From IMG/VR virus record IMGVR_UViG_3300025732_000052, positions 1-55,180 of that record: a DNA stretch of 55,180 nucleotides; one strand, 5' to 3'. The position numbers and the translations under genes are program-made. A model generated the notes under the pieces. It was given only the letters and a program-made list of their open reading frames with translations, was not told the DNA's origin and searched no databases. This document shows positions 7,923 to 19,300 of the stretch, piece after piece. Numbering within the stretch: the stretch's first letter is position 1; every line of letters starts with the position of its first letter. Source of the stretch: a virus.

Positions 7923-9053
7923 TTAAATATTATGTTGTGTTTTAATTGCATTAAAATTCTCTACCACCTCAGAGGCTAGAAGAACTCTATTATAAACTTT
8001 AAATACAGGAAGAGTCATTGGAAAGTTATCTCCAGGAGTTCCTCCTATATAGTGTACTGCTTGAGTAGTATTTAAACCTCCAGAATCTTTTAAGTTGCCA
8101 TCTATTGTTCTAACAAGTACACCATTCTTATAGCATTTAAACTGTCCAGTTCCTGCCTCATGTGTAAATATAAAATGAATTGTTTCATTAGCAGGAGCTG
8201 AATAATATATACCGGTAGTATATCCCCAAGCGGAATCACCATAGTTTCCACTATTATTAACTCTTCTTAAAAAATATAAAAGATCACCAGCCCAATCTCC
8301 TCTCATAAATATTGTAAATCCTATTCCTCCGGCACCATAAAGAAGATATCTAGATCCAACAAGATTATGGGTATGTCTAAAAACAAATTCTACACTACAA
8401 CTGCTTGTAGGATAGAACCCTGAAGAAAGTGTTAAATAGTCATCTGTTCCATCAAAAACAATTTGACCTGAAGAATTATAAGAAAGATTTGTAAGAGTAA
8501 TTGTAGTATTACCAGTAAGATCTTTTAAAGCTTCCGTTGTAGATCTTGTTCCTACTGTAAAAGGACTAACATAAGGTCCTGCTTCTATCTGAACATTTCT
8601 AACTGTAGGATTTCTTCCTGTACCATAGATAGTATAAGTAGCAAGCATTGCTCTGTTATCTCCAGGAGTATTTGCTTGCCAAGTAGCGTCTGGACCAGAA
8701 GGCGTAATATTAGGAAATACAAAACGTTGCCACTCTGTTGTTAAAGTTACCCATTGACCTACAAATCCATACTTAGTATATGAACCATTCTGCATATAAA
8801 CAAGACAGTCTCCAAAAATATTACCCTTCATTTCCATAGAAAGAGTATAAGGTATTAAACCATATGTTTCAAAAATTGGGACAAGATTATAATATTGACC
8901 AAACTCACCTCTAGACATAACCTCTGCAGGATTTCCTATTGTAGATATATAATTTACAATAGGCTTGCCTAAATAAGAATTCTTAATGTCCTTTGTGTTA
9001 AAAGAGAATGTTAAACCTTGTTTAACTGTTTTAGGTCCTACTTTAGTTGGCAT
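7923..9053 (-). CDS. LamG-like adhesin
   Basis: This 376-residue paralogue of the 428-residue protein has the same N-terminal motif (LTFSFNTKDIKNSYLGKP), a central beta-sandwich (about 60-165) and a C-terminal LamG-type domain (about 190-376) ending in FKVYNRVLLASEVVENFNAI. The final Asn-Phe-x-x-(Ile/Tyr)-Lys helix is shared with its neighbours. It is 2 bp from the next gene. It probably binds carbohydrate as part of the tail adhesion apparatus, and the paralogues may recognise different glycans. Confidence 0.75.
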   Translation of the reverse strand: MPTKVGPKTVKQGLTFSFNTKDIKNSYLGKPIVNYISTIGNPAEVMSRGEFGQYYNLVPIFETYGLIPYTLSMEMKGNIFGDCLVYMQNGSYTKYGFVGQWVTLTTEWQRFVFPNITPSGPDATWQANTPGDNRAMLATYTIYGTGRNPTVRNVQIEAGPYVSPFTVGTRSTTEALKDLTGNTTITLTNLSYNSSGQIVFDGTDDYLTLSSGFYPTSSCSVEFVFRHTHNLVGSRYLLYGAGGIGFTIFMRGDWAGDLLYFLRRVNNSGNYGDSAWGYTTGIYYSAPANETIHFIFTHEAGTGQFKCYKNGVLVRTIDGNLKDSGGLNTTQAVHYIGGTPGDNFPMTLPVFKVYNRVLLASEVVENFNAIKTQHNI

Positions 9054-9067
9054 TGCTTTAGTTGTAT

Positions 9068-9778
9068 TTATACACCATACCGACTACGGTACATGTTAAA
9101 AGTCTGTTGTACTTTAGATAAATTATGTGCCTCAGAATAAATCATAAACACACCAATATAACCATTAAAAAATCTCCATCCCCACAAAGAACCTAAGACT
9201 CCTTGGTTACCTCCTCCAAAGTATTGTCCTGTACCAGTATCAGCAGTTAGAGTCCCATTCAAACTATCATTTAAATATAAATTCATAGTAGTAGAACTGT
9301 TTCTAACCCATGCAATCTGAGACCAAGTATTCAAAGGAACAGAAGGACCTGTACTAATATACTCTCTCCATTCAGTGTAGTACTGATACACTCCAATCTT
9401 TCCACCCGCTAATTCATATCCTAAATTTACAGGTCCACCACTATAGTGTGAAAATATTCCTCCTGTAGAAGATATAGGATATACCCAAGCATATACGGTA
9501 CAAATTTCAGGTAAACCTAAAGGATTATATGTATTAGCTCCTAAATCATATCTAATTTGGTCATTACTACCATCAAAGAAAAACGATCCTGCACCAAGAG
9601 AAGAAAACTCAGCACCATTTGTTAAATTAGCAGTAGCGTTAATAGGATTATAAATTGAGTTTGCAACAAGATTACTAGCAGAGGTACTACCGTTATAGGA
9701 TTTTCCTAACACGGGATCTAAGTAGTATTCACGATTTAAAACAATTCCTGGAATTATAGGACCATGATGTAGTGCCAT
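9068..9778 (-). CDS. LamG-like adhesin (short form)
   Basis: This 236-residue protein starts at the ATG beginning MALHHGPIIPGIVLN; a TTG two codons upstream is less likely. It lacks the central domain of its two paralogues and consists mainly of one LamG-type domain (about 70-236), with CTVYAWVYPISSTGG and NTWSQIAWVRNSSTTMNLY strands and the closing FNGYIGVFMIYSEAHNLSKV motif. It directly follows the 2199-residue fibre gene, fitting a tip or accessory adhesin. Confidence 0.7.
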   Translation of the reverse strand: MALHHGPIIPGIVLNREYYLDPVLGKSYNGSTSASNLVANSIYNPINATANLTNGAEFSSLGAGSFFFDGSNDQIRYDLGANTYNPLGLPEICTVYAWVYPISSTGGIFSHYSGGPVNLGYELAGGKIGVYQYYTEWREYISTGPSVPLNTWSQIAWVRNSSTTMNLYLNDSLNGTLTADTGTGQYFGGGNQGVLGSLWGWRFFNGYIGVFMIYSEAHNLSKVQQTFNMYRSRYGV

Positions 9779-9790
9779 ATACAAATATAA

Positions 9791-12700
9791 TTATTTATTC
9801 TCTAATGCTTTTATACGAGTAAGTAAACTGTCAATGGTAGACTGCTGTTCCTTCATTGCTTCTACCAAGAGAGGAATAATCTTAGTGTAAGCCAAGTTCT
9901 TGTATCCATCTTCTTGAGTAGTAACGGCTTCTGGAAGTACTGCCTCAACATCTTGAGCAATAAGACCTACGTCATGTGTGCCTACTTGCTCACCTGAGTT
10001 CCAATCAAACTCTACTCCGCTCAAAGCCTTAATCTTTTCTACAGGAGTACTGATAGGAGTGATGTTATCCTTAAGTCTAGAATCTGAAGGCTGAACAATC
10101 GGGTAGTCAAAGTTAACAGTATTTCCGCCTCTAGGTACGTACCACATTCTTGAGTCTGCACCGTTTTCAGCAATACGTCTGAATTCAATGTCTTGACCTC
10201 CAGCATCCCCAGTAAGACGTATTTTAAGTGCTTTCCAACTAGTGTCTGCTTGACCTCTTATCAAGAAGTAAGTCAAAGGATCTTGGTTGTAACCTACATT
10301 ACCGTGAACTTCTAAACCTGTTCCGTTACCTCCTACAATAGTACACAAGTTACCTTCTTGCTCTACCAATGTTTTCCATGTACTCCAGTTTCCATTCCAA
10401 CCAGTTCTATAAGTACCTTTTCTAAAAATAGTACCAATGTTACCTGAGTTTTCTGGGAAGTACATTTGCAATAATGGACCACCAGTTTCTCCGTAAGATA
10501 AAGCTACACCGTAATCGTAGGTAAGGTTAGGTCTGTTAGCTCCACTGTGTCCTAGTGCGTTAGATACAATTAACTTACCACTTACGTAGTAACTATTCCA
10601 GTCTTGTCCATAGATGTCACCAAACTTACTAAGTTGTTGTGCCATTGTTGCACTTCCTGCAGTAGTAGCACTTCCTGCTGTAGAAGCATAACTTACTGAT
10701 TGACTACCTATATTTCCATTATGTACAAGTGTTCTCCAAGGTCCTACATCTCCAGGACTAATACTTCTAACAAAGAAGTCTGATTTATTCCAGAAAGCAG
10801 TTGCTATATGGAACTCATATTGGTTACTTGTTGAACTATTATGGTGAGCATTTACAATCAAATGGTACCAATCACTTGTTGGCATATTTGACATACCACT
10901 TCCATCGTAGAACCCAGAAGATAATCCTCCAGCAGAATTAGCACCACTATTACCAGTTGTTCTATATCCAAGTGTATTTACACCGTTACCTTTAACGAAG
11001 TATATTGAATCAGTTCCATCAAATAATTCTGAGTCCGCAGCCTTACCTGAAGTGGTTAACCAACCACCATAATTTCCAAGTTGATTTCTTACGTGAGCAA
11101 TACTTGATTTTCTAGACCAACCATCACCATTAGAAGTAATAAAACTACTAATTGTTGGGTTCTCAGTCTCAGATGTATTGAAATTTACATGGTTAGCGTA
11201 TATGTAACCATTAGAATCACGTTGAACAACATGGTTTCCAGTTACCCCAGTTGAGTAGCTAAATCCCAATGAAGTCAAGAATCCACCATAGTTGCCTAGA
11301 TCATTGGAGAACTGAGACAAGGCAGTAGGACGAGAACTTACGTTAGTCCATGCTACTGATCCTGCACTACCTGTAACATTGATTCCCCAAGTACCTGAAG
11401 CACCTGATCCTGTAAGAGAAGGGGAGTAAGCTGTATAGTTTGCATCGTTAAGTAGTACTCTCCAAGGGTTAAATGAACCAGCATCGCCATTTCTTGTTCT
11501 AAAGGCAATACCTGTTCCACTACCACTATAGGCAGCGTTAAGTTGAAGTGAATATCCTGTCTCACTGAATCTAGCAATAGGTCCTGTATAAGGAGCATTT
11601 ACTGAATATGTAAATCCAGTTGAGTTACCATCCATTGTATTTGCATCAAGAGTAAATCCTTGATAATACATAAGTAAAGACGGTTTACTTGATACATTAC
11701 CCCACGCTACTGCATTTGCTGTACCTGCAGTAGTTGCGTAACTTACTGATTGGCTTCCTATATTAGCAGTAGTAATTGCATCTGTAATTCCATAACCACT
11801 AATTGTAGTTGGCTTAGATGAAACATTCGCAAATGAAATACCAGTTATGTATCCACTATTATTAGTAAACTGGGAAATGTTCATGCTTGTTAAACTACCT
11901 GCAGTGGTTGCGTATGAAACACTTTGAGAACCTATACTAGATGATGTAATTACAGTAGCACCATTTACTAAAAGATCTGCATTAAAATAGAAGTTAGGTC
12001 TATCTGTGTAAATGTGAGCATGAGAACTATTTGCAGGGCCAAACTGAATCCAACCAGAAGGAGTGGTATGTCTAAAACCCCAATCCCCATTTGCAAAATA
12101 ATAGTTTGATCCAAGACTATGATTCCAGATTTTATATGTACCTACACCATTCAGTACAGAATTACTGTTAGGATCTAGATAATAACCAGTATCATTAGAG
12201 TCATAAAAAATAGGTGCTCTTAATGAACTTCCAGCCTGTAAGCTATTGTTAACATATACATTACCTGCCCCAAGTGGATCACTTCCATTATTAACAGACA
12301 TGACTTGTGTAACCATGTCATAGTCAGTATAAAATTTTATACCTTGATAGCCGGAATTTGCTCCTAATTTAATTCCTGTATGAAATGCAATTCTTAAATC
12401 AGGATAAGGATGATCCCATGATCCACTTTCTCTATATATTCCATATGCAGGAGATAGATCATTATCAAAGTACATTCCATAAGAATGATTAGTACTTACA
12501 CCATAATGATTTCTTAAATGATAAGAACTAAGTTTATCAGCGCTGAAATCTTGACCAGCTGCACCAGCTTTGTATGCATATCTACCATCTGATTCACTTT
12601 CTGTATAGTATCTATCATCGTGATTATGCGAAGGTAGAGAAGTAAGGTATCCAGCAGATGCATGGTTACCCCACCCAAATGCGGTATTCCACTGACTAGA

Positions 12701-15700
12701 GTTACCGTATCCAGTAGAATATATAAGTCCACTAAAGGTTGCATTACCGTCTGGAGTCAATGCTAAGGAGTCTATTCTAGTAGCAAAATTCTTTACAAAG
12801 AAATTTAAAGAACCTGAAGACCATCCTCCGCAGTTTCCAACGCTTTCTTTCTTAGCTACAATACCTGCTAAATTTACTGAGTTACTTCCTACAACACATT
12901 CATTGGAAGCAAATACCATACTTGCAGTAGTTTGATCTCCTCCGTTATTGTTGAATATTACTAAAGATGGAATAGAACCATTTACTCCTGTAGAAGCGTT
13001 ATCTCTTCTAAGAATAAGACGGGCAGTCCATTGATTAGGATTCTGATAAGTTGCTCCATCCCACTGAAAGTTACTTTGTCCATTAGATGTGGTACCTCCA
13101 ATAGATTGGTATCCTACAATACTTAAATTAGTAAGGTTAGAGTTACTATTAGGGTCAAGATAGTAGTTAGTATCATTTGAATCATAAAAGATAGGAGCAC
13201 GGAATGAACCAGCAACAGTATTGTTACCACTCATATCCAGTACCCAACGATCTGCAGAAGCAGACCATCCACCAATACGCATTATGTTATCAGAATCTAA
13301 ACCAAAGTTTACAGCATAGTTTCCTGCTCTATGGAATGACATAAACGCAGCATTACCACCTGTAGCATATGCTTGAAGACTAGGACTGTCTAGTCCTCCC
13401 AAGTAAGATCCTCTATTACTTCTAAAGTAGAAATAGTTTCCTTCCGTTAATGTAGTTCCAGACAGAGGTACATAAGAACTTAAGGCAGAAGAAGTAACAT
13501 AGCCTGGACCATTAGAAAGTTGATTTAAATTAGTTAGATTACCCGAATCCCAAACTTGTCTCCAAGCCTGAGAATTATTTATAGCAGTTGCACTAAAACT
13601 CCTATAATACATACTTCCATTAGAACTGAATCCTAATTGACTATTGTATTCTCCAGGATGTCTGTTAATATTTAAAATAGCATTAGAATTATCAGTAGCA
13701 GGCATACCTAAAAGAGCAGCTCCTGTACTAATTTGTCCTGTAAATATTATTCTGTCTGTTCCAGGATGTGTATCTGCAGCACCTCCATCACCTAAAAAAG
13801 TATTGGTTTCTGTATAACCTGTAATATATCCATTAGGATTACTAGAGTTGTAAGGAGTATACCCTAAAGCACCTGTTACTTGTCCTGATGTTATTCCTGT
13901 TAAGTATCCCGCACTAGCATGATTTCCCCAGTTGTAAGCGGCTATCCAGTTAGCAGATGTTCCATAAGAAGTTGTAGTAATAAGTCCTGCAGTCCAGATA
14001 CCTGTACCAATAGCTGTTTGAGTATTACCATTAGTCACAAACAACGCTTGGTGATCTAATCCAGGTTTAGATTGTCCTCCTACGTTTGTATGTGTCCATG
14101 CTATACCATAAAGAGACCCAGTAGAAGTTCCATCAGTAGCTAACTTGTATGCATCACCCATTGCAAATACACCTTGGTATCTAGTAGAAGAATAAACACC
14201 TACTAAACCGTCTCCAAAGTTTTGGTTTGTATAAACATTACCATTAACTGATATGCCTGCAGAAATAGTTGTTAATTTCCAGTTTCCCCCAGAATATAAA
14301 AGAGTATCTCCATTACCAGGATTTAATCTAATACCCCAAGAACCTGAAGAGTTTAGAAGTCCAAATCCATTAGCATCAAAGTAACCTAAATGCCCTTTTA
14401 ATACACTATTTTGATCTCTAACTTGAATTGAGCCGTAACTATCTGAATTTACTTGAAAATTTAAATAGTTAGATCCATTATTAATAAATCTAGTACCCGC
14501 ATTAAAGTGAAGTTGACTAACGTAGTTAACCTCACGATTCTGCATGTTAAAATTCCTAGACCAGTTTACATAGGTAGTATCATTTGTAACGTAGTTAAAC
14601 AAAGCAGTATCTGTACCAGCATTCCTTGTATTCCAAGTAAAGGTGTAACCTGAATCCCAATACCAATGTAAACCATAATCAGAACCTGCTTGAGAACCTT
14701 CACCAAAGTAGAAGTGTGCATCACCTGAATCAGTTGCTCCTACTCTAAGAATGTCATTGATGTGAACTTCATCTCCGTTACCATCTCCCAAGTAAGTGTT
14801 TCCGTAAACACTTAACTGGTTGATATTCAATGTACCCAGTCTAGAGGTACCATCCATATTTAGGTAGTAGTTATTATTATCACGGTCGACCAGAGTGTAT
14901 GTATACAATGTATTATTGAAGTACATATCACCACTTACAATAAAGTAATTACTACTATTCCACATAATTCTTCCTCCACTATCTTGACCAGTAGAAGTTA
15001 CAAAATCAATGTAAGATCCGTTTCCTCCAAATAATTGTAGCTGAGCGTAGTTATCGGCTAGGTTAAAGCCCATACCCTTATTAGTCAAAGAGTATCTAGA
15101 ACCTGCTACACTTCTGTCTCCTACATAGAATGGGAAGTTTGCATCTACTGTATCACTATTGATAGCAATTTTACTATCTGAAATTGTAATAGAGTTAGAT
15201 CCGTATTTACCAATATTAACTCTATTGTCAGCAAAAGCCTCAATTACAGGAAGACCTGCAATTGTATTTACTGAAAACAAAGAGTCACTTAAGTCATCTG
15301 TTACTGTAAATAAACGTCCATTTACTCCGTCTACTGCTAATACATCTAAACCACTAGTTGTACCAGTAACATATAATGGTACAGAACTTGGAGAAACTAC
15401 AGCCTCTCCTTCACCAATTGAAAGAGATTTTGCAATAACCATTCTACCATCTGTTGTAAGAGATGCTGCACCTTGATTATCATTATGTGCTTCATCCCCC
15501 CACCAGAATCCTCTACCACTATTGTTATTCATTTGAAATGACATAGCATACTCATCAGTACCCAAATGACCATAATCATAGCCATTTTTCATACCAATAG
15601 TATAAGTACCACTATCCCAAACTCTTAACTTATCTCTTGTTTGGTTACCATTAAAACCAACAAACCCTACTGCTTCAATGTTTACTACACGTGAATTACC

Positions 15701-16390
15701 ATTAGGATCTAAATAATAACTAGTATCCTGAGAGTCATAAAAAATAGGAGCACGCATAGAATGATCACTAAACCAATTACCAGTATTATCACAATAAGCT
15801 CCCCAGTTACTAGAAGAATTTAGAAATCCTATTCTACCGCTGTTTGTGTGTATACGTCTAGTAGTCTCATCCGTATCTGTCATATAAATATCAGCCGATG
15901 TACCACTACCTACGGTTAGTGCTCCATATACTTGAACATTGTAACTGTTGTCCATTCTTAGTCCCCAGTTACCTGCTGAGTTTAAGAAACCAATTTCATT
16001 TGATGAGTTAGCATAAAGATAACCTCTCAATGCACTTACATGACCTCCTGTGTAGAATCTAATTGCGGATAAACCAGTCGTAGATGATGCATCCCAATAA
16101 CCATTTGCTTGTGATGACCAATGCATTGTAGTACTTTCATTATACAGACCTGTGTTAGAGTTGTCATTTCTAAACCATGCAGTAGTATAAGTATTTGAGA
16201 ATCTTACAGTACTTGAAGTAGATACTCTTTGGTTTTCTAAGGGTTGGAATCTTCCATCAGATTCAGTCTCAGTAAAATACCTATCGTCATGGTTATGAGA
16301 CGGAAGACTGGTTAAAGCATAACTCCCGATGTTACCTGTGTGTATAGACTGGTAACCGCCTATTGTGGTATTGGATAATAAATTAGCCAT
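9791..16390 (-). CDS. giant tail fibre with C-terminal S74 chaperone
   Basis: This 2199-residue protein is the largest in the window. It starts MANLLSNTTIGGYQSIHTG and is built of repeated modules: APIFYDS(N/Q)DT-YYLDPN occurs three times, with a further degenerate copy ending NNYYLNMDG, and GNHASAGY twice. The last 100 residues match the peptidase S74 intramolecular chaperone of endosialidase type. They contain SDSRLKDNI, then GLIAQDVEAVLPEAV and a terminal coiled coil ending IKALENK. Such domains help trimerise fibres and then cut themselves off before the Ser. It overlaps the 1127-residue fibre gene by 8 bases. The role is almost certainly receptor binding or the fibre shaft. Confidence 0.88.
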   Translation of the reverse strand: MANLLSNTTIGGYQSIHTGNIGSYALTSLPSHNHDDRYFTETESDGRFQPLENQRVSTSSTVRFSNTYTTAWFRNDNSNTGLYNESTTMHWSSQANGYWDASSTTGLSAIRFYTGGHVSALRGYLYANSSNEIGFLNSAGNWGLRMDNSYNVQVYGALTVGSGTSADIYMTDTDETTRRIHTNSGRIGFLNSSSNWGAYCDNTGNWFSDHSMRAPIFYDSQDTSYYLDPNGNSRVVNIEAVGFVGFNGNQTRDKLRVWDSGTYTIGMKNGYDYGHLGTDEYAMSFQMNNNSGRGFWWGDEAHNDNQGAASLTTDGRMVIAKSLSIGEGEAVVSPSSVPLYVTGTTSGLDVLAVDGVNGRLFTVTDDLSDSLFSVNTIAGLPVIEAFADNRVNIGKYGSNSITISDSKIAINSDTVDANFPFYVGDRSVAGSRYSLTNKGMGFNLADNYAQLQLFGGNGSYIDFVTSTGQDSGGRIMWNSSNYFIVSGDMYFNNTLYTYTLVDRDNNNYYLNMDGTSRLGTLNINQLSVYGNTYLGDGNGDEVHINDILRVGATDSGDAHFYFGEGSQAGSDYGLHWYWDSGYTFTWNTRNAGTDTALFNYVTNDTTYVNWSRNFNMQNREVNYVSQLHFNAGTRFINNGSNYLNFQVNSDSYGSIQVRDQNSVLKGHLGYFDANGFGLLNSSGSWGIRLNPGNGDTLLYSGGNWKLTTISAGISVNGNVYTNQNFGDGLVGVYSSTRYQGVFAMGDAYKLATDGTSTGSLYGIAWTHTNVGGQSKPGLDHQALFVTNGNTQTAIGTGIWTAGLITTTSYGTSANWIAAYNWGNHASAGYLTGITSGQVTGALGYTPYNSSNPNGYITGYTETNTFLGDGGAADTHPGTDRIIFTGQISTGAALLGMPATDNSNAILNINRHPGEYNSQLGFSSNGSMYYRSFSATAINNSQAWRQVWDSGNLTNLNQLSNGPGYVTSSALSSYVPLSGTTLTEGNYFYFRSNRGSYLGGLDSPSLQAYATGGNAAFMSFHRAGNYAVNFGLDSDNIMRIGGWSASADRWVLDMSGNNTVAGSFRAPIFYDSNDTNYYLDPNSNSNLTNLSIVGYQSIGGTTSNGQSNFQWDGATYQNPNQWTARLILRRDNASTGVNGSIPSLVIFNNNGGDQTTASMVFASNECVVGSNSVNLAGIVAKKESVGNCGGWSSGSLNFFVKNFATRIDSLALTPDGNATFSGLIYSTGYGNSSQWNTAFGWGNHASAGYLTSLPSHNHDDRYYTESESDGRYAYKAGAAGQDFSADKLSSYHLRNHYGVSTNHSYGMYFDNDLSPAYGIYRESGSWDHPYPDLRIAFHTGIKLGANSGYQGIKFYTDYDMVTQVMSVNNGSDPLGAGNVYVNNSLQAGSSLRAPIFYDSNDTGYYLDPNSNSVLNGVGTYKIWNHSLGSNYYFANGDWGFRHTTPSGWIQFGPANSSHAHIYTDRPNFYFNADLLVNGATVITSSSIGSQSVSYATTAGSLTSMNISQFTNNSGYITGISFANVSSKPTTISGYGITDAITTANIGSQSVSYATTAGTANAVAWGNVSSKPSLLMYYQGFTLDANTMDGNSTGFTYSVNAPYTGPIARFSETGYSLQLNAAYSGSGTGIAFRTRNGDAGSFNPWRVLLNDANYTAYSPSLTGSGASGTWGINVTGSAGSVAWTNVSSRPTALSQFSNDLGNYGGFLTSLGFSYSTGVTGNHVVQRDSNGYIYANHVNFNTSETENPTISSFITSNGDGWSRKSSIAHVRNQLGNYGGWLTTSGKAADSELFDGTDSIYFVKGNGVNTLGYRTTGNSGANSAGGLSSGFYDGSGMSNMPTSDWYHLIVNAHHNSSTSNQYEFHIATAFWNKSDFFVRSISPGDVGPWRTLVHNGNIGSQSVSYASTAGSATTAGSATMAQQLSKFGDIYGQDWNSYYVSGKLIVSNALGHSGANRPNLTYDYGVALSYGETGGPLLQMYFPENSGNIGTIFRKGTYRTGWNGNWSTWKTLVEQEGNLCTIVGGNGTGLEVHGNVGYNQDPLTYFLIRGQADTSWKALKIRLTGDAGGQDIEFRRIAENGADSRMWYVPRGGNTVNFDYPIVQPSDSRLKDNITPISTPVEKIKALSGVEFDWNSGEQVGTHDVGLIAQDVEAVLPEAVTTQEDGYKNLAYTKIIPLLVEAMKEQQSTIDSLLTRIKALENK

Positions 16391-19300
16391 TTATCTTTTT
16401 GTTTAATTCTTGGACTTGATTAGTTAATTCCTTTACTGCACCTATAAGAGCAGCAGTTAAGCGAGAGTAGTGAACCCCTATAGGTTCTCCGTTCTCATCA
16501 TATTGTACAAATTCTGGGTACACCTCAGCAACTTCTTCTGCAATAAGACCTAGTTCAGTAGTTTCAGACCCAATCTTATTGTAAGTGACTGGTCTCAAAT
16601 TTACTACCTTTTCTAAATTTCCCTCACTTGTTTCTACGTTTTCTTTTAGTTTAATAGAAGAGTTTTCTGTAATAGTTCCATTAACAGTTAAATTTCCATT
16701 AACAGTCAAGGCTCCACCAATTGATCCTCCACTTAAGGGTAAGTAGTTTGCTAAAGCAGAGTTGAGCGCATATCCTGCTGAGGCATGATTACCCCAACCA
16801 TATGCTGTATCCCAGTTTCCAGAATTGTAACCAGAAGCTGATATAGTTCCAACAACTACTAAATTACCTGCATGCCATGCATAACCATCTGCTCTAAATA
16901 CATGGTAAAGGTTTTCAGAAACAGAACCACAACCATAACCTACACAAGAGTTTCCATAAATTCTAATCTCTTCATTGTTATCATCGTTAAGTTGGAATTC
17001 AAGCCAGCTGTTACCTGCACCTCTAGCAGAAGCTTCACTTATCCAACGCATAGAGTAAGGATCACTTTGAGGACTTCCAGCAGTATCTCTAAATCTAATC
17101 TCGTTAACATAAATAGGCGAAGCATATGCATTCAGACCAGCATTAAGAGTAAGAGCACCAGTCATGGTATCACCAGACTTAGATACCTTACCTGCAATAC
17201 TGTTAGTTACTGTAGTAGCAAAGTTTGAATCATCTCCTAATGCAGCAGCCAATTCATCTAGAGTATCTAGTGCTCCTGGTGCTCCATTAATTAAGTTATT
17301 GATTTGGGTAGTTACATAAGATGTAGTAGCATAGCCAGCAGAAGCGTGATTTCCCCACCCAAAGGCTGTGTTCCAGTTACTTACGTTAGTTGAAGTGAAG
17401 TTAGCAGTTGTCCATACGTCAACATAATCAGCATAAGGAGTAGTAGATCCAAATGTTTGCTGATAGATACGCATTCCAATACCTGACTTCTTGAACATGA
17501 CCAAATTGTCTGTTCCACCAGAACTATCGGTGTAAGAACGCATATGCAAATAATCTGCATATGGGGCTCCTCCGTCATTATTCCAAGAAGTAAATCCGAA
17601 CTGAAGATAACCTGCAGTAGTTTCTGAAGGAGAGATAATTCTATTGTCGTACCTAAGAAGTTGTCCTGTTTGATTAGTTACTTGACCAGATTCTGATGCA
17701 TAGCCTGCATTATTTGCATAACTAACGTTTTGAGACCCTATGTTTCCTGAGTGAATAACAGTTTGGTTGTCCCAATAAAGAACACCGTTAGTACGCATCT
17801 CAAGGAACTTACCCACTACCCCACTAATATGAAATGCTATACCTGTGGTTGTGTTGTCGTAAGATTCTGTCCAAAGAGCAGCACTTGTGTAGAGATTGTT
17901 AGTCTGTGACTTTCTTCCTCTTATTGTATTGTATCCGTAAATACCTCCATAGTTAATAAATTCACCATCGTTTCTAAGAATACCAGGAGTGTATACACCA
18001 GAACCATATTCTCCAGATTGATTAAGTCTAAGCCAAGAATCGTATGAAGCTATTGTGTCTTTATTATTTAAGTGAACTCTACCATCTCCAGTAATTCTAG
18101 TAGTCCAATTAGTTCCATTATTTACACCAATAGCATATCCTGCAGAAGGAGATACCCTAGTATACATACCATAGTCAAGACCAGAAGCATTTACATATAA
18201 TCCCCAGTCATTATTATTTGACTTAGTTATGTAAACTACAGCATCTGTAGAAGAGTTACCTGATCCTCCATCAAATATAGCAGCACCACTAACGTGAAAT
18301 TTTTCAGAAGGAGTAGAAGTTCCAACACCTACGTTTCTAGCAGCATCAATTGTTACGGCTCTATTTTCTTGAATACTAAATCTTAATTCTGAACCAACTA
18401 CATTAAAAGGTGCCCAAGCACCTAATCCTGAGTTATGCCCTCCAATTACAGCACCGTTAGTACTAGATGATAGATAACCACTTATAACTTTATCAGTTCC
18501 GCTTTTACCAAATACAGCAGTTCCATACCATGCCGATTCAGCAGGAACTGCTACGTCTCCTAGTAGAAGAGATCCTCCTGGAGTAATACGCATTTTTTCA
18601 GTAAGTGCAGACCCATTATAAGTCTTAAATAAAAGATTATATCCACTATTAATAATCTCAGCATCTCCACTACCCCATCTTAAACTATTGCCGCTATATA
18701 TATTTATAGAACCAGCTACATCAAGTTTATAATTAGGAGCTGTAGTTCCAATACCTACGTTACCTCCACTTTGGATGTAAACAGCGGTTGGAGAATATCG
18801 TGTTCCAAATGATAAGTCAGTAGCTCCAGTGCTGTAATAATGAAGTTTTATGTTTCCAAGTTCAGTTGCGGCATCTAAATCTTGCGAAAACCTGATTCCC
18901 GTAAAGTTACCATCACTAATACCGCCAACGTTATTTATATTTAATTGATAAGCGGCAGCTTGTGTAGCCCTACTCAAGCTTAATAAATGTGTAGGAGCAG
19001 TAGTTCCTATTCCTACGTTGCCACCATTAGTAATTACTGCGTAAGTAGTTCCACCACCACTACTTCTAAAGTTGTGTGTTGTATTATCATAGTAGTTTGC
19101 TGGATCTCCAGATCCTCCCAAGTACATAGTAACACTGTTTGAAGCGTTGTATATTACATTATATGTTCCACTGTTCTGGGCAATAAAAATGCCCCTAGAA
19201 GAAATAATTCCATCAACATCTAAACGGGATACAGGACTGACAGTACCAATACCTAAATTTCCATTATTTAAAGTCATCCAATAGGATGCACTTTGTGATC

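Noticed and set aside
9782-9789. TATATTTG as a promoter for the short LamG gene
   Set aside because: It lies only 3 bases from the start codon and has no TTTG at the right distance, so it is likely a chance match.
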